64,000 nucleotides of DNA from Bradyrhizobium sp. sBnM-33 (GCF_032917945.1 NZ_CP136624.1:3720001-3784000); one strand, 5' to 3'. Positions 17,808 through 27,544 are shown, counted from the first letter of the stretch. Translations and numbers: made by a program. The notes: a model not told the origin generated them from the letters alone.

Positions 17808-20066
17808 CTAGACAGTTTCCGCCGATGCGGGTTCATTTGTGTAATAAGTATATCGCCGATCGGAATAACCCTCGAAGCGGCGCATGACGGCTTCATCGGC
17901 TTTGTTGAGGACGCCACCCAGAAGTCGCTCAGAGAGGATGGGGGAGGCGTGGAGCGCCTTGAGAACTTCGTCGGTGGATGTGCTGCCCCACTCAACGACC
18001 AATACAAAGCCATCGAACAGATGGGCCACAGCCTTGACATCAACCACCGGAAGGATTGGTGGCAGGTCGACAAGGACATAGTCGTAATTGTTCTTGGCGG
18101 CTTTGAGCATATCCTTCATCGCTGGCGAGTTCAGGATATCAGAACTGTTGGAGGGCTTCATCCGGGTTGAAGATGGCAAGAAATCAAATTTAAACTTCGA
18201 GTCTGTGATGACCAGATCGTCAAAGTCCGATTTGTCCGCAACCATGTTGACCAAGCCTGGCGCATTTGTATAGCCAAGGGCCCGGCTCATCGACGGGTTT
18301 CGCAAGTCGGCGTCAATCAGCAAGGTGCGTGCGCCGCTCTTTGCAACGAAGGCCGCAAAACCTGTTGCTACCGTGGTTTTTCCTTCGCCGGGGAGCGCCG
18401 AAACTATCCCAATCACCTTGCCCCCAGTGGGGTGAAGGTCGATGGCGACTTTGATGTAGCGCAGAGCTTCGGCCGTTGCGGAAAATGGCGCAACCTCGCT
18501 GATCTGTCGAAATGCGCTTGAATCCCGAGTCGCCTGCAGCTTGCGCAGGACAGGTTTTTTCTGAGGAAATGCCGGCAGAACGGCGAGACAACTAACTCCC
18601 AGCAGTTTCTCGAGTTGCGCACGGGTGTGGACCTGCCGATTCATTTGTTCGCGGCCAAACGCTGCCATTATTCCAAGCGCCAGTCCGGAAAGCGATGCCA
18701 ACGCAAGCGTCAAGCCTATCTTTGGCGAACTTGGCGTACGGGGAGGGGTGGCTGCCGTGACAACTCGGGCCTCAGTCGAAGGAAACGATTGTTGCTGCAC
18801 CGATTGAGTGAAGCGTGAGAGGAATGTCTCGTAAATACCGCGATAGGTATTCGCGGCAGTCTCAAGCTCGCGCAAACGGACCTGTGACTGTCGCGTTGAC
18901 GCGGACCTTTGGAAAACCTCGATCATACGCCTGTCGATCGATTCTTCCTGGCTTTTTGCGATCTGCAGTTCACTCTTGTAACTTTCGGCAATGCGGGAAA
19001 TCTCATCCCAGATCGCCCGCTGCAGAGCCGCCATTTCAGCCCGCAGATTTCTGGCAGCCTGGTGATCGGCACCGTAGCGGGCGCTCCACTCGGATTCCTT
19101 GTTTTGATTGTCAAGAAACTGCTGTCTAAGTTTTGTGATCACGGGATTGCTTAGCGCGTCCGTGACAACTGGATCAGGAATTTTGAAGCTTTCCTTCTCC
19201 GACCGTTGTTCCAGAACTCTGGTGATGCGATCCAGTTTGGCACGGGCTTGGCTGGTATCGGCACGGGCCTTGGCCAAGGCTATGCCAAGCTGATCAAGTT
19301 CCACTTCGCTCGCCAGCTTGCCATCGACACCGATGATGATGCTGTTTTCGGATTTGAAATCTTGAACTTCCTTATAGGCGTTACTGGCTTGCTGGCGCAG
19401 CTCGCCAATTCGCTGCTCAAGCCATGCGGTGGCACGACGAGTCGCTTCAAACTTCGCCTGTAGTTGATCTTCAATATAGGCATCCGCAAAGGCGTTGGCG
19501 ATGATGGCAGCCTTCTCACGATCAAGCGAGGTATAGGCGATCTGCTCGATGTAGCTGCGTCCGAGACGGGTAACGCGCAGATTGGCCTTAACGGTGTCTA
19601 CGACGCGGCGCATCACTTCGTCTTTCGACGGCTCCTGTTCTGGTGCTGAACTCAGCTTGAATAACGAAAAGATACGGCGCCTGAGCCCCGGTCCGGATCC
19701 GACGAACTCGGGATCCTCCGTCAAACGCAAGCGACGAATAACGGCTTCCACGACTTTTTCGGACTTGGTAGTCTCTATCTCGCTCTCGACCGATGCATCT
19801 TCAATCGTGCGATTTTCAGAGGCCATTTCGCTCTGTGTCCAGGTAACCCTCTTTGTATCGATGATCATGTCCGCGCGCGCAGTGTACCTGAACGGCGAAG
19901 TTGCGATGTAGGCTACTCCAACCACAGTGGAGAGGGCGGTAACCAAGGCAATTAAACGCCAGCCGCGGCCCAGAAAGTCGCGGATCTGAAGCATGGACAA
20001 CGTTCCGGAGCTGGGATCGTTATCTATCGCCGGCGTGTAGGGTGAAAATTGCCCGGCAATGTTCAT
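17808..20066 (-). CDS. exoP: Polysaccharide co-polymerase and tyrosine autokinase, Wzc/ExoP type
   Basis: This controls chain length and export of exopolysaccharide through cycles of tyrosine phosphorylation. The 752-residue product has a Wzz domain with helix 1 at about 37-57. A long periplasmic coiled-coil part spans about 90-440 and helix 2 lies at about 448-470. The cytoplasmic BY-kinase domain has Walker A (ALPGEGKTTVATG, about 557-569), Walker A' (LLIDADLRNP, 582-591) and Walker B (YVLVDLPPI, 663-671). The C-terminus has a tyrosine cluster (YSDRRYTYY, 734-742), the autophosphorylation tail. Length is normal for the fused proteobacterial type. It is followed three bases later by the 239-residue protein gene. 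Confidence 0.93.
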   Translation of the reverse strand: MNIAGQFSPYTPAIDNDPSSGTLSMLQIRDFLGRGWRLIALVTALSTVVGVAYIATSPFRYTARADMIIDTKRVTWTQSEMASENRTIEDASVESEIETTKSEKVVEAVIRRLRLTEDPEFVGSGPGLRRRIFSLFKLSSAPEQEPSKDEVMRRVVDTVKANLRVTRLGRSYIEQIAYTSLDREKAAIIANAFADAYIEDQLQAKFEATRRATAWLEQRIGELRQQASNAYKEVQDFKSENSIIIGVDGKLASEVELDQLGIALAKARADTSQARAKLDRITRVLEQRSEKESFKIPDPVVTDALSNPVITKLRQQFLDNQNKESEWSARYGADHQAARNLRAEMAALQRAIWDEISRIAESYKSELQIAKSQEESIDRRMIEVFQRSASTRQSQVRLRELETAANTYRGIYETFLSRFTQSVQQQSFPSTEARVVTAATPPRTPSSPKIGLTLALASLSGLALGIMAAFGREQMNRQVHTRAQLEKLLGVSCLAVLPAFPQKKPVLRKLQATRDSSAFRQISEVAPFSATAEALRYIKVAIDLHPTGGKVIGIVSALPGEGKTTVATGFAAFVAKSGARTLLIDADLRNPSMSRALGYTNAPGLVNMVADKSDFDDLVITDSKFKFDFLPSSTRMKPSNSSDILNSPAMKDMLKAAKNNYDYVLVDLPPILPVVDVKAVAHLFDGFVLVVEWGSTSTDEVLKALHASPILSERLLGGVLNKADEAVMRRFEGYSDRRYTYYTNEPASAETV

Positions 20067-20133
20067 GCGTAATTCCTCAAACTGACCCCTGTCCGTTCGG
20101 CCAAAGCTGGCGCATCGCTAGGTGAATTCGGTG

Positions 20134-20748
20134 TCAACGTGTCGGGCTCACCGGACCTGCCGCAGTCGATGATGGACTACCGAGGTTGCCGACGCTGGGA
20201 GACGAGATCTGGATAAGCGCCGAAACGCCCCCGCCGCCGCCTGGCCTTAGCGTCGAGCGAGATGATGTGTTCGGATTGACCACAACCACGCTGCCGACCG
20301 AACTGGCTGCAGAAGCGTTCGCAGCCTCCGTCGCGGCCGTCGAGAGATCTCCCGCAACCGCGGCAAACGCAGCCTGGAACTGTCCGTCCTGGAAGCCGGC
20401 TACGGCTTGCTGAATGAGCTGGGCCGCTTGCTCGTCAACGGTCGAACAAGCTATTGCGGCTTGGGCGAGACCGGCAGCGATCGCGGTCTGAAACCGGGGG
20501 GCCGTGCCTGCCGCAACCCTGATAAGCTCCCCGACAAGCGATGCGTCTGTTCCCGCAAGATCTCGCGTCGTCCCCTCGATGGTACGGGTATCGGAACCCG
20601 GGGCGACCAGCCCCTGAGGGTTGGCTCGGAACTGACCGATCGATTCGAGGGAGGCGCTCGGGTTGAGGCACGCTGCAAAACCCTGGGTAGCGGAAATGGC
20701 AAGAAACACCGCACCAAAAAGCGCCGTCGATGTAATTGGAGTGGTCAT
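20134..20748 (-). CDS. Secreted Ala/Ser-rich protein upstream of the Wzc-type kinase
   Basis: The 204-residue product has a signal peptide (MTTPITSTALFGAVFLAISA, cleavage near GFA). An Ala-rich helical domain follows with two cysteines (FAACLNPSAS and AIACSTVDEQ), then a Ser/Gly/Pro-rich disordered tail (RSTLRPGGGGGVSAL). It lies 67 bases upstream of the kinase gene on the same strand and is likely the first gene of that operon. No named family is recognised. A surface or periplasmic role in polysaccharide assembly is inferred from position only. Confidence 0.6.
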   Translation of the reverse strand: MTTPITSTALFGAVFLAISATQGFAACLNPSASLESIGQFRANPQGLVAPGSDTRTIEGTTRDLAGTDASLVGELIRVAAGTAPRFQTAIAAGLAQAAIACSTVDEQAAQLIQQAVAGFQDGQFQAAFAAVAGDLSTAATEAANASAASSVGSVVVVNPNTSSRSTLRPGGGGGVSALIQISSPSVGNLGSPSSTAAGPVSPTR

Positions 20749-21129
20749 GAGAACGCCGCCAAATGTTTGTTTCTGATTGAAAATTGTTTCTTAAACTACA
20801 TTAGACTACAAAACCCAGCAAGCGCGCCTTACCGCTATGGTTGATCCCGATCGTCAGCGTTCTATCTCTTCTTAACATGCTGATATGGTTGATCTTTTGG
20901 CTTGGCACGTCCAGCCAAGCATGATCTATTCGAGGCGTCTCACACAATGTTCAGAACAAGATAAGATGACAAAACCGTTGCGCGGGCCATTGTTCCACGC
21001 AAAGTAAGACCATAGCGACGCTGTCAAAAAGGCATTGCAAGGATTGCGATTTGCGTGATTGAAAGGTTCAAGATGCCCAAGTTGATGTTCCACCGCTGTG
21101 GAATCCGTTCGGCAATGGTGGGTTGACAA
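20749..21129. other. Divergent intergenic region between the kinase operon and the phosphatase gene
   Basis: About 380 bases with no gene supported. The part near 20760-20810 is AT-rich (TTGTTTCTTAAACTAC) and probably carries the leftward promoter of the operon beginning at 20748. No operator identified. Confidence 0.45.
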
Positions 21130-21900
21130 GTGCTGGCGCTTGTTCCGGGTCTTAGCGAACTCCGAGTGCGGGGGCGGCGTCCATCGGTACCGGCAGAGCT
21201 GAGGATATATGCCATCGGCGACATTCATGGTCGCCTTGACCTGCTCAACAAGTTGCTGGCTCGGATCAGTAACGATATCGCGCTCCGCCCCACACCAAGA
21301 CCGCTCTACGTGTTTTTGGGTGATTATATCGATCGCGGGCCATCGTCGCGCGAAACGATCGATAGATTGGTCGAACATAGGAACACGCATCAATCCGTAT
21401 TCTTGAAGGGCAACCATGAACTGATCGCAATCAAATGCCTGAGCGATCCGGTCCTGTTCGACCAATGGTTGCGTTTGGGTGGTCTGGAGACTCTAATCTC
21501 GTACGGCGTGCCTGCTGAAACCCCGGTGAACGGAAGCCAGATCGCCAAGCTTCAATCGGATTTTCACAGCGCTTTGCCACCAGCGCATTTTCGTTTTTTC
21601 AGAGATTTGAGAAATTCATTCGAGTGCGGCGATTTCTTCTTTGCTCATGCCGGCGTGAAACCCAACGTCGCGCTGTCGCGCCAAAAGGAAAATGACCTGC
21701 TTTGGATAAGGCGGGAATTTTTGTCTTCAAAGCACGAGTTCGGCAAGATCATCGTTCACGGACATACCCCCACCCGCGAAATAGAAGTCGGGCCAAATCG
21801 AATCAATATCGATACGGGCGCCTTTGCGACTGGCCGCTTGTCATGCCTTGTACTTGAGGGGGAAGACTTGTCGGTGATCGATACCTCTCTCGATTACTGA
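21130..21900 (+). CDS. PPP-family metallophosphatase (serine/threonine phosphatase type)
   Basis: The 256-residue product carries the three metal-binding signatures of the family: AIGDIHGRLD (Asp31, His33), FLGDYIDRGP (64-70) and LKGNHEL (GNHE 94-97). Later His residues are in FAHAGVKP and VHGHTPT. The start is GTG at 21130; no ATG is better placed. Relatives dephosphorylate Ser/Thr or Tyr residues or hydrolyse dinucleoside polyphosphates. Its position divergent from the tyrosine autokinase operon makes a regulatory link possible, but that is inference. Length is typical for the short bacterial enzymes. Confidence 0.85.
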   Translation: MLALVPGLSELRVRGRRPSVPAELRIYAIGDIHGRLDLLNKLLARISNDIALRPTPRPLYVFLGDYIDRGPSSRETIDRLVEHRNTHQSVFLKGNHELIAIKCLSDPVLFDQWLRLGGLETLISYGVPAETPVNGSQIAKLQSDFHSALPPAHFRFFRDLRNSFECGDFFFAHAGVKPNVALSRQKENDLLWIRREFLSSKHEFGKIIVHGHTPTREIEVGPNRINIDTGAFATGRLSCLVLEGEDLSVIDTSLDY

Positions 21901-21941
21901 CGAGCCGGCGAGCGTCAAAATTCTTCGCGCGGCTTGCGCCA

Positions 21942-23045
21942 TCAGTGCGCGCCCGATTTTGCGGCCAGCAGGCCATCAATGTGCGAGCGCATTTTCTTAA
22001 AGAACTGATCTCGGCCGAATTGGTGCGCGTGTGCGGCGATCTTTTCGGGATCGATTTCCATATCTGCCAGACTTCTGACGGCCGACGAGATGGCCTCGAC
22101 CGATTGTTCGGCAAAGAAAACACCCGACAGACCAGTTGCAACGGTTTCAGTAGCGCCGCCCCGACCAAAGGCGACGACGGGACGGCCGCTCGCCATTGCC
22201 TCAACCGGCACCATCCCGAAATCTTCCTCGCCGGGAAAGATCAATGCACGGCATCGCGCATAATGTTGCTTCAAGACATCGAATGGCTGTGAACCCAGGA
22301 TCTTGACGGTAGGCCCCGCAAGGCGGTGAAGTTCATCGAGCATCTCGCCACCGCCGATCACGACGAGCCTTAACTTCATTTCGTTGAAGGCGCGCACCGC
22401 GAGATCCGGTCGCTTGTAGGATACGAGTTCACCAGCCATCAAATAATATTCATCAAGTTCGGAGGGCGCGGCGATCGAAAACGCACCGGTGTCAACGGGT
22501 GGGTGAATGACGACGGAAGGTGCTCCGTAATACCGGTGAATGCGCCTCGCAACCGTCGCCGAGTTCGCAACAAAGCTGTCGACCCGGGCGGCCGATGTCA
22601 CGTCCCAGGTTCGCAGGTAATGAGTGAGCGGCGGCATCATCAGCCGTGCCACCCGGCCGGCGCTATTCCGGTAGTCGTGATACATGTTCCAGATGTAGCG
22701 CATCGGGGTGTGGCAATAGCAAACGTGCAGCGCGTCTGAGGGCGCAATGATGCCCTTGGACGGCCCGGATTCGCTGCTGATGATGAGGTCGTAGCCGCGT
22801 AGATCAAGCTGTTCGAGCGCAAGCGGCATCAGTGGAAGATATGTCTTGTACATCTTACTCGCGCGAGGCAGCGAATTGATGAACGTCGGAATGATGCGAT
22901 GCTGGCGAATCCGGTCTGAGACCATCTCCGGCACGTAGACGTGGGTAAAAATGTCGGCCTGTGGATACATCTCGCAAAGCGCCTCGATCACCTTCTCGCC
23001 GCCGCGCATGCCGACGAGCCAGTAGTGAATGATTGCGACCTTCAC
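21942..23045 (-). CDS. Glycosyltransferase, GT4 family
   Basis: A retaining glycosyltransferase (GT-B fold) that adds a sugar to the lipid-linked repeat unit on the cytoplasmic face. The 367-residue product begins MKVAIIHYWLVGMRGGEKVI. It has the C-terminal nucleotide-sugar site with the EX7E motif (GEEDFGMVPVEAMASGRPVV) and a following GGATETV. The N-terminal part (YCHTPMRYIWNMYHDYR) resembles WbaZ/mannosyltransferase-type enzymes. The donor cannot be told from sequence alone. It converges with the phosphatase gene and is transcribed divergently from the FAD oxidoreductase. Confidence 0.88.
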   Translation of the reverse strand: MKVAIIHYWLVGMRGGEKVIEALCEMYPQADIFTHVYVPEMVSDRIRQHRIIPTFINSLPRASKMYKTYLPLMPLALEQLDLRGYDLIISSESGPSKGIIAPSDALHVCYCHTPMRYIWNMYHDYRNSAGRVARLMMPPLTHYLRTWDVTSAARVDSFVANSATVARRIHRYYGAPSVVIHPPVDTGAFSIAAPSELDEYYLMAGELVSYKRPDLAVRAFNEMKLRLVVIGGGEMLDELHRLAGPTVKILGSQPFDVLKQHYARCRALIFPGEEDFGMVPVEAMASGRPVVAFGRGGATETVATGLSGVFFAEQSVEAISSAVRSLADMEIDPEKIAAHAHQFGRDQFFKKMRSHIDGLLAAKSGAH

Positions 23046-23399
23046 GGAATTATCACCTTCGGCGCTGTTGGGACCGGTAAATTTTTATGCTGAAAAATCT
23101 CGAAAAACCATATTCCGCGGCGCTTTGGGTGACAACGGGCGACGATTGCCGGTTGGTGTCGCTTCGGGAAATCTTCGAACATTGTTAACGGAGTGCGCAC
23201 CCGCCGTAAAGCCGGCGTGATGCAGTCCCGTCCGAGGAAGAAATGCAGAAGTAGTGACTTGGACGCCACATTTTCAGCAGCCGTGCAGTTGGCGTAATGG
23301 CTTCAACGATGCTAGATTACCTCAATTGCGTCATCATCTCGCGGTCCGACGCGAGTCTGTATTGCGCGTTCTGATCTTTTTCGCGGCCGTCCCTTTTTT
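23046..23399. other. Divergent intergenic region
   Basis: About 350 bases between divergent GT4 and FAD oxidoreductase genes, with no coding signal. It should hold both promoters; none could be assigned with confidence. Confidence 0.4.
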
Positions 23400-24797
23400 A
23401 TGAACGAAAGTCATATGCTCAAAGCAACTGATGGCAGCAGCGAGGTTACTTTTGACGTCATTATCTTGGGAGCTGGTATTAGTGGACTTGTCTCTGCGTC
23501 TATCCTTTTAAAGCAGGGTCATCAAAATGTGCTTGTCGTCGACGAGTACGCGCATATCGGAGGCAACCACATCGACCGCAGCATTGGAGAATATACGTTC
23601 GATATCGGGAGCTTCATATTCCAAGATGACTCACCCCTGCTAGCGCACCTGCCGGAGCTCCTGCCGCTTTACGTTCCGATCAACCCGAGCTGGGGTCGAC
23701 TGAACCCACAGGGTATGGTTACGAAATATCCTATTTCGATCAAAGATGATCTGATAGCCGCCGGTCCTGTCGAGTGGCTCCGCATCTTATCGTCTGTTTT
23801 GTTTGCGCGCATCTTCCGGAGCCGTCTGCGGAACGCGAGGGATTTTGCTCAGTACTGGATCGGCGCCCGGCTGCTGCACCGCTCTGGATTGGGAAATTAC
23901 ATGAAGCGCTTCTACGGTCTTCCAGCGGAGAAGATCGACATAAATTTTGCGCAGAAGCGAATGCTTTGGATCAAAGAGCACGCTTCGCTGCGCGGCGCTT
24001 TCCGTCGCTGGGTAATGCCTGCACCCAAATCAGCTCCAAATCAGCAATTAGCGCGCCCGAGGGAAGGCTTCGCCCGCCTTTATCAAGGTGCGGCGCAGCG
24101 GCTAGAGCGCGACGGCGTCACCTTCCTCCTTGGAGCGAAACTGCAAAGCTTGGAAAAAAAGGATGGAGAATTTTTCCTCAATACAGGCAGCCGACGCGTT
24201 GCTGCACGTCGCGTGGTATCGACCATACCGCTTGAGCGCATTCAGAAGTTATGCGGTTTGCGCTCTGACGAAAAACTTATGACGGTAACTCTGATCAGCT
24301 TATTTTTTAGCTTTTTGGGTGATCGAGGCTTCACGGATTCCATACTCTACAATTTCTCCCACGCCGGGTCGTGGAAGCGCCTGACAATGTATTCAGATTT
24401 CTACGGACAATCTGGTAGCCGGGAGTTCTTTGCGGTCGAGGTTAATGCCGATCATGTTTTCGGTTCCGTTGAAACAGCAGAGCAGGACTTCAGGCGGCAT
24501 GTCTCTGAAAACGGATTGTTCGTCGGAGATCTAAAGCTCGAGGGTAGTCACATCGTTTCGAACGCTTACCCGGTCTATACGGAAGACGCAGACGAGCAGG
24601 CCGCCACCGCCATTGCCGCACTCCGCGAGTTTGGAATTGAATCGTTCGGCCGCCAAGGTGGCTTTGACTACCAACCAACGGCCCGTGTTTCTACTCTACA
24701 GGTTGAGGCCTCACTCGGCGGCAATTCCGCTGAGCCAGAGAGTGCGCATCAATCGAGTGTGGCGCAAGACCTTCGGCAAACCAGCCGCGGCTCCTGA
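23400..24797 (+). CDS. FAD-dependent oxidoreductase, protoporphyrinogen-oxidase/UDP-galactopyranose-mutase-like
   Basis: The 465-residue product has a Rossmann FAD-binding start (DVIILGAGISGLVSAS, GxGxxG at 24-29) with the conserved acidic residue after the second strand (VVDEYAHIGGNH). It ends with GRQGGFDYQPTARVS, typical of the NAD(P)-binding, amine-oxidase-like group. UDP-galactopyranose mutase shares the GGNxxD-type motif (GGNHIDR), so ring contraction of a sugar nucleotide is possible; another sugar oxidation is equally possible. ATG at 23400 or 23415 could be the start. A second, distant FAD protein of the same broad group is at 47309-48646. Confidence 0.75.
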   Translation: MNESHMLKATDGSSEVTFDVIILGAGISGLVSASILLKQGHQNVLVVDEYAHIGGNHIDRSIGEYTFDIGSFIFQDDSPLLAHLPELLPLYVPINPSWGRLNPQGMVTKYPISIKDDLIAAGPVEWLRILSSVLFARIFRSRLRNARDFAQYWIGARLLHRSGLGNYMKRFYGLPAEKIDINFAQKRMLWIKEHASLRGAFRRWVMPAPKSAPNQQLARPREGFARLYQGAAQRLERDGVTFLLGAKLQSLEKKDGEFFLNTGSRRVAARRVVSTIPLERIQKLCGLRSDEKLMTVTLISLFFSFLGDRGFTDSILYNFSHAGSWKRLTMYSDFYGQSGSREFFAVEVNADHVFGSVETAEQDFRRHVSENGLFVGDLKLEGSHIVSNAYPVYTEDADEQAATAIAALREFGIESFGRQGGFDYQPTARVSTLQVEASLGGNSAEPESAHQSSVAQDLRQTSRGS

Positions 24798-24808
24798 AGG
24801 GAGCGCGA

Positions 24809-25840
24809 TCAATTTCGGAGCGGAGCTCCCCTTCCAATTATCTCCTTCGCGAAACCGAGAGCTGTGCGCTGCCCGGTTTTGAGTCGATAGGCGAGAAGAG
24901 CCTTGCCTCTGTCGTTCGGAAGCATCGATGCGAGAATGAAGTAAACGGCCATAGCTAGCTTGTTCTTCATCGAAATCGGCTCGCCCAACAACTTCGCGAC
25001 CAGTCCCGGCAGGGCAGTTAGCCGCGGACGTTGTCCAGACGCAACTTGCAGATGGAACCTCTGTTCGCGAAAATAGAAAGACTCACGCGGATCCACCAGT
25101 TCTTGGCCCGGCTCAAGCCGCTGTAAGATCGTGCGCAGATGCTCCATCCTGGCTAAAAAGCGATTAATATCGCGCTCAAGAGAGCCGGCGTCGGGCATAC
25201 GCCCGAGGCCCGAATCGTTGCGGCCGTGAATGCGATAGCATCCAAGCTCCTCGGAAATACTGACAACATCGCCTAAAAAGGGCGCGGCGAACAGAATAAC
25301 ACCGTCGACAAACTTGTCATAATCGGCTTCGCGGAGCAGTTCGCACAAATCTCGGCGGAATACGTTTCCCGATGTGGGTGGGGACTTGTAGACGCTGCTC
25401 CTGAGAACCTGACGAGCGAGGACATCGCGATCGCGAAATGTTTCAAGTGACGGAACAGCGCCACTAATGACATTGCCGTCTGCGTCGATCCGCGTAAGAG
25501 GAAATTGGAGCTTTGCCACGTCGGGGTCGAGCCGATCGATAATCTTGCCAAGGGCGGCCGGCTTGAGTTCATCGTCGGCGTCAAGGAAAAGGACGAACGG
25601 CGCTCGTGTCCTGTCAAGGCCAAACAAGCACGCTAGCCGTGCGCCACTGTTCTCGATCCTGAAGGCTGTCACGCCGGTGCGGCTAATGACCTCCCATGAA
25701 CCGTCCGTTGATCCGTCATCGACCACGACGACCTCGCAGTCACCACGGGTCTGATTGAGGACGCTTCGAATGGCGCGCTCGACGAAAGGCTCGTAGTTGT
25801 AGCAGGAGATGACCACGGCCAGCTTCGGACTGTCGGGCAT
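24809..25840 (-). CDS. Glycosyltransferase, GT2 family
   Basis: An inverting GT-A enzyme likely to extend the exopolysaccharide repeat unit. The 343-residue product has the N-terminal strand (LAVVISCYNYEPFVERAIRS), the DDGSTDGS nucleotide-binding motif (about 42-49) and the metal-binding FLDADDE (about 85-91). The C-terminal part (about 270-343) has a mild hydrophobic segment (NKLAMAVYFILASMLPN) that may associate with the membrane. It converges with the FAD gene, 11 bases between stops. Acceptor and donor are unknown. Confidence 0.87.
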   Translation of the reverse strand: MPDSPKLAVVISCYNYEPFVERAIRSVLNQTRGDCEVVVVDDGSTDGSWEVISRTGVTAFRIENSGARLACLFGLDRTRAPFVLFLDADDELKPAALGKIIDRLDPDVAKLQFPLTRIDADGNVISGAVPSLETFRDRDVLARQVLRSSVYKSPPTSGNVFRRDLCELLREADYDKFVDGVILFAAPFLGDVVSISEELGCYRIHGRNDSGLGRMPDAGSLERDINRFLARMEHLRTILQRLEPGQELVDPRESFYFREQRFHLQVASGQRPRLTALPGLVAKLLGEPISMKNKLAMAVYFILASMLPNDRGKALLAYRLKTGQRTALGFAKEIIGRGAPLRN

Positions 25841-26085
25841 TCAAATCTCCGACCGAGGTCTCGGCGGCGGCGCTAGGGTGTCGGGTCTGGTCATATACAG
25901 GAAGGTCCTGACTCTAAGGAAAGCCGAAACTAGTGACGCTTTTCACCATCGGCAAGTCCCTTTGCAATCATTGGAGTTTCTAGAGAATATCGGTGGAATC
26001 CTTATGTTGAGGTGCAAGCGTGAGGCGAATTGTCGCGTTCGTAAGGCAAGCCATCGACTGGCTTCGTCATCGTGCGATCTGCCTT

Positions 26086-27168
26086 TCAGGCGCGTTTTGC
26101 AGGTTGTCCGCGACTTCGGCGAGAGGCGGCTGCGTAAACCTCCAGCGTCTCTCGAGCGACCCGCTCGATACGTAAATGCTCAAGGTTAAATTGACTATTC
26201 TTCCTCCACTCTAGAAGAGTTCCCGAATTCTCAACGAGCGAGCAGAGCACTTCTGATAGCCTGGCAGGCTCGCGGGACGGAACGAGAATGCCCGCCTTTC
26301 CGTGCTCTAACAGCTCGGGTATTCCATCGACGTCTGTTGCCACAATCGCGCACCCAGCCTCGCGAGCTTCCGATAATACAAGGGGCGCTGGATCAGCATG
26401 CGAAGGCAGCACAAAAACATCTGCGCCCAACAGGAAAGGAAAGGGATCATCCTGGGCTCCCATGAAAGTCACGGCACTTGCGCACTCCATCGTGCTTACC
26501 AGGTTAATGTATGTATCGAGGTACGGACCCGCGCCAACAACGTATAATCGTGCCCCGGAGTTTTTCTTGTAGACTGTACTGAAGGCTGCAAAAAGATCCG
26601 GAAGACCCTTCCGAGGATGCTGGCCGCCCACAAAGATGATTGCAGGAGAGTCGAGATGACGCGGTGTTCGATCCTTTCCTTCGAATCGAACCGATCCAAT
26701 GGTTCCGTTTAATACGACATTCAGTCTCGACTTGGGGATGCCTCGCCTTTGCATTGAGCGAGCAACGGCCGCGCTCACCGCGATCACGCGCGTACCAAGA
26801 CCCATCAGAATTGAGCTTCTTTGAAACTCATTGTGGACGGTCGTGACGAGCGGAATACCCAGTATTTTGCAAACGGGCCACGCCAGAACAGCGCTCGTCA
26901 TCATGTGAGCGTGCACAACGTCTGCGCGCCAATCGCGAGCCTGGCGGTAAAGTACTCCCAACCCCTTCATAAGCGTTGCAGGCCGACGCTCGTGGCTGAG
27001 CAGCATGGTGTCCACTTTGTTGGCGGCAAGCAGAGCGTCAAAGTCTCCACCTCCGCTCGCCACCGCAACGCTATGGCCCAACTTAACCTGTGCGCATGCG
27101 AGGTCGATGGCAGCGTGAACGTGTCCGTTGAGGCGATTGGTATGATTGAGCAGGTGCAGAACGCGCAT
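26086..27168 (-). CDS. Glycosyltransferase, GT4 family
   Basis: A retaining GT-B enzyme of 360 residues. The N-terminus has MRVLHLLNHTNRLNGHVHAA and VVHAHMMTSAVLAW. The C-terminal donor site includes IFVGGQHPRKGLPDLF, then VFVLPSHADPAPLVLSEARE and GCAIVATDVDGIPELL. The usual EX7E glutamate pair is changed at the first position (here Asp-Pro-Ala-Pro), a variation seen in some GT4 enzymes. It is upstream of the GT2 gene on the same strand with a gap of about 245 bases, so both may be in one operon. Confidence 0.86.
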   Translation of the reverse strand: MRVLHLLNHTNRLNGHVHAAIDLACAQVKLGHSVAVASGGGDFDALLAANKVDTMLLSHERRPATLMKGLGVLYRQARDWRADVVHAHMMTSAVLAWPVCKILGIPLVTTVHNEFQRSSILMGLGTRVIAVSAAVARSMQRRGIPKSRLNVVLNGTIGSVRFEGKDRTPRHLDSPAIIFVGGQHPRKGLPDLFAAFSTVYKKNSGARLYVVGAGPYLDTYINLVSTMECASAVTFMGAQDDPFPFLLGADVFVLPSHADPAPLVLSEAREAGCAIVATDVDGIPELLEHGKAGILVPSREPARLSEVLCSLVENSGTLLEWRKNSQFNLEHLRIERVARETLEVYAAASRRSRGQPAKRA

Positions 27169-27544
27169 TGATGAAATTCCTGTCGCATTCGAAAGATGAT
27201 AGAAAGGTTACGTTATTCCAGGCAAGCATGGACCTTTGAACAGGGCTTCCCCTGCATACGACAGCCATTTCTCGCCGAGTGCGTCCCGATGCCTGATCTC
27301 GTACGAGCGCCTGTTTCTGCTAAAACGCGTCACGAAGCATATAGCGCGCAGAAATCGTAGGTGATAATAATGATTTTCAAAGATGGATAATTGTTGATTT
27401 TAGCGCGCGGAAACGATCCTGCAGCCGGGACTAGGCCTGGTGAGTTCGTCATCAAGGGGTCAACAAAACAGCTGCCGATAAGATGCAAGCTTCATAGCAT
27501 ATCGGGAGGCTGCCGATGACGCCTGGTAGGTGGCCCTATCACCA
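27169..27544. other. Intergenic stretch between GT4 and GH16 genes
   Basis: About 375 bases without a gene. It includes an AT-rich patch near 27360-27410 (TGATAATAATGATTTTCAAA) that may carry the promoter for the leftward GT4 gene. No terminator hairpin is evident. Confidence 0.4.
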
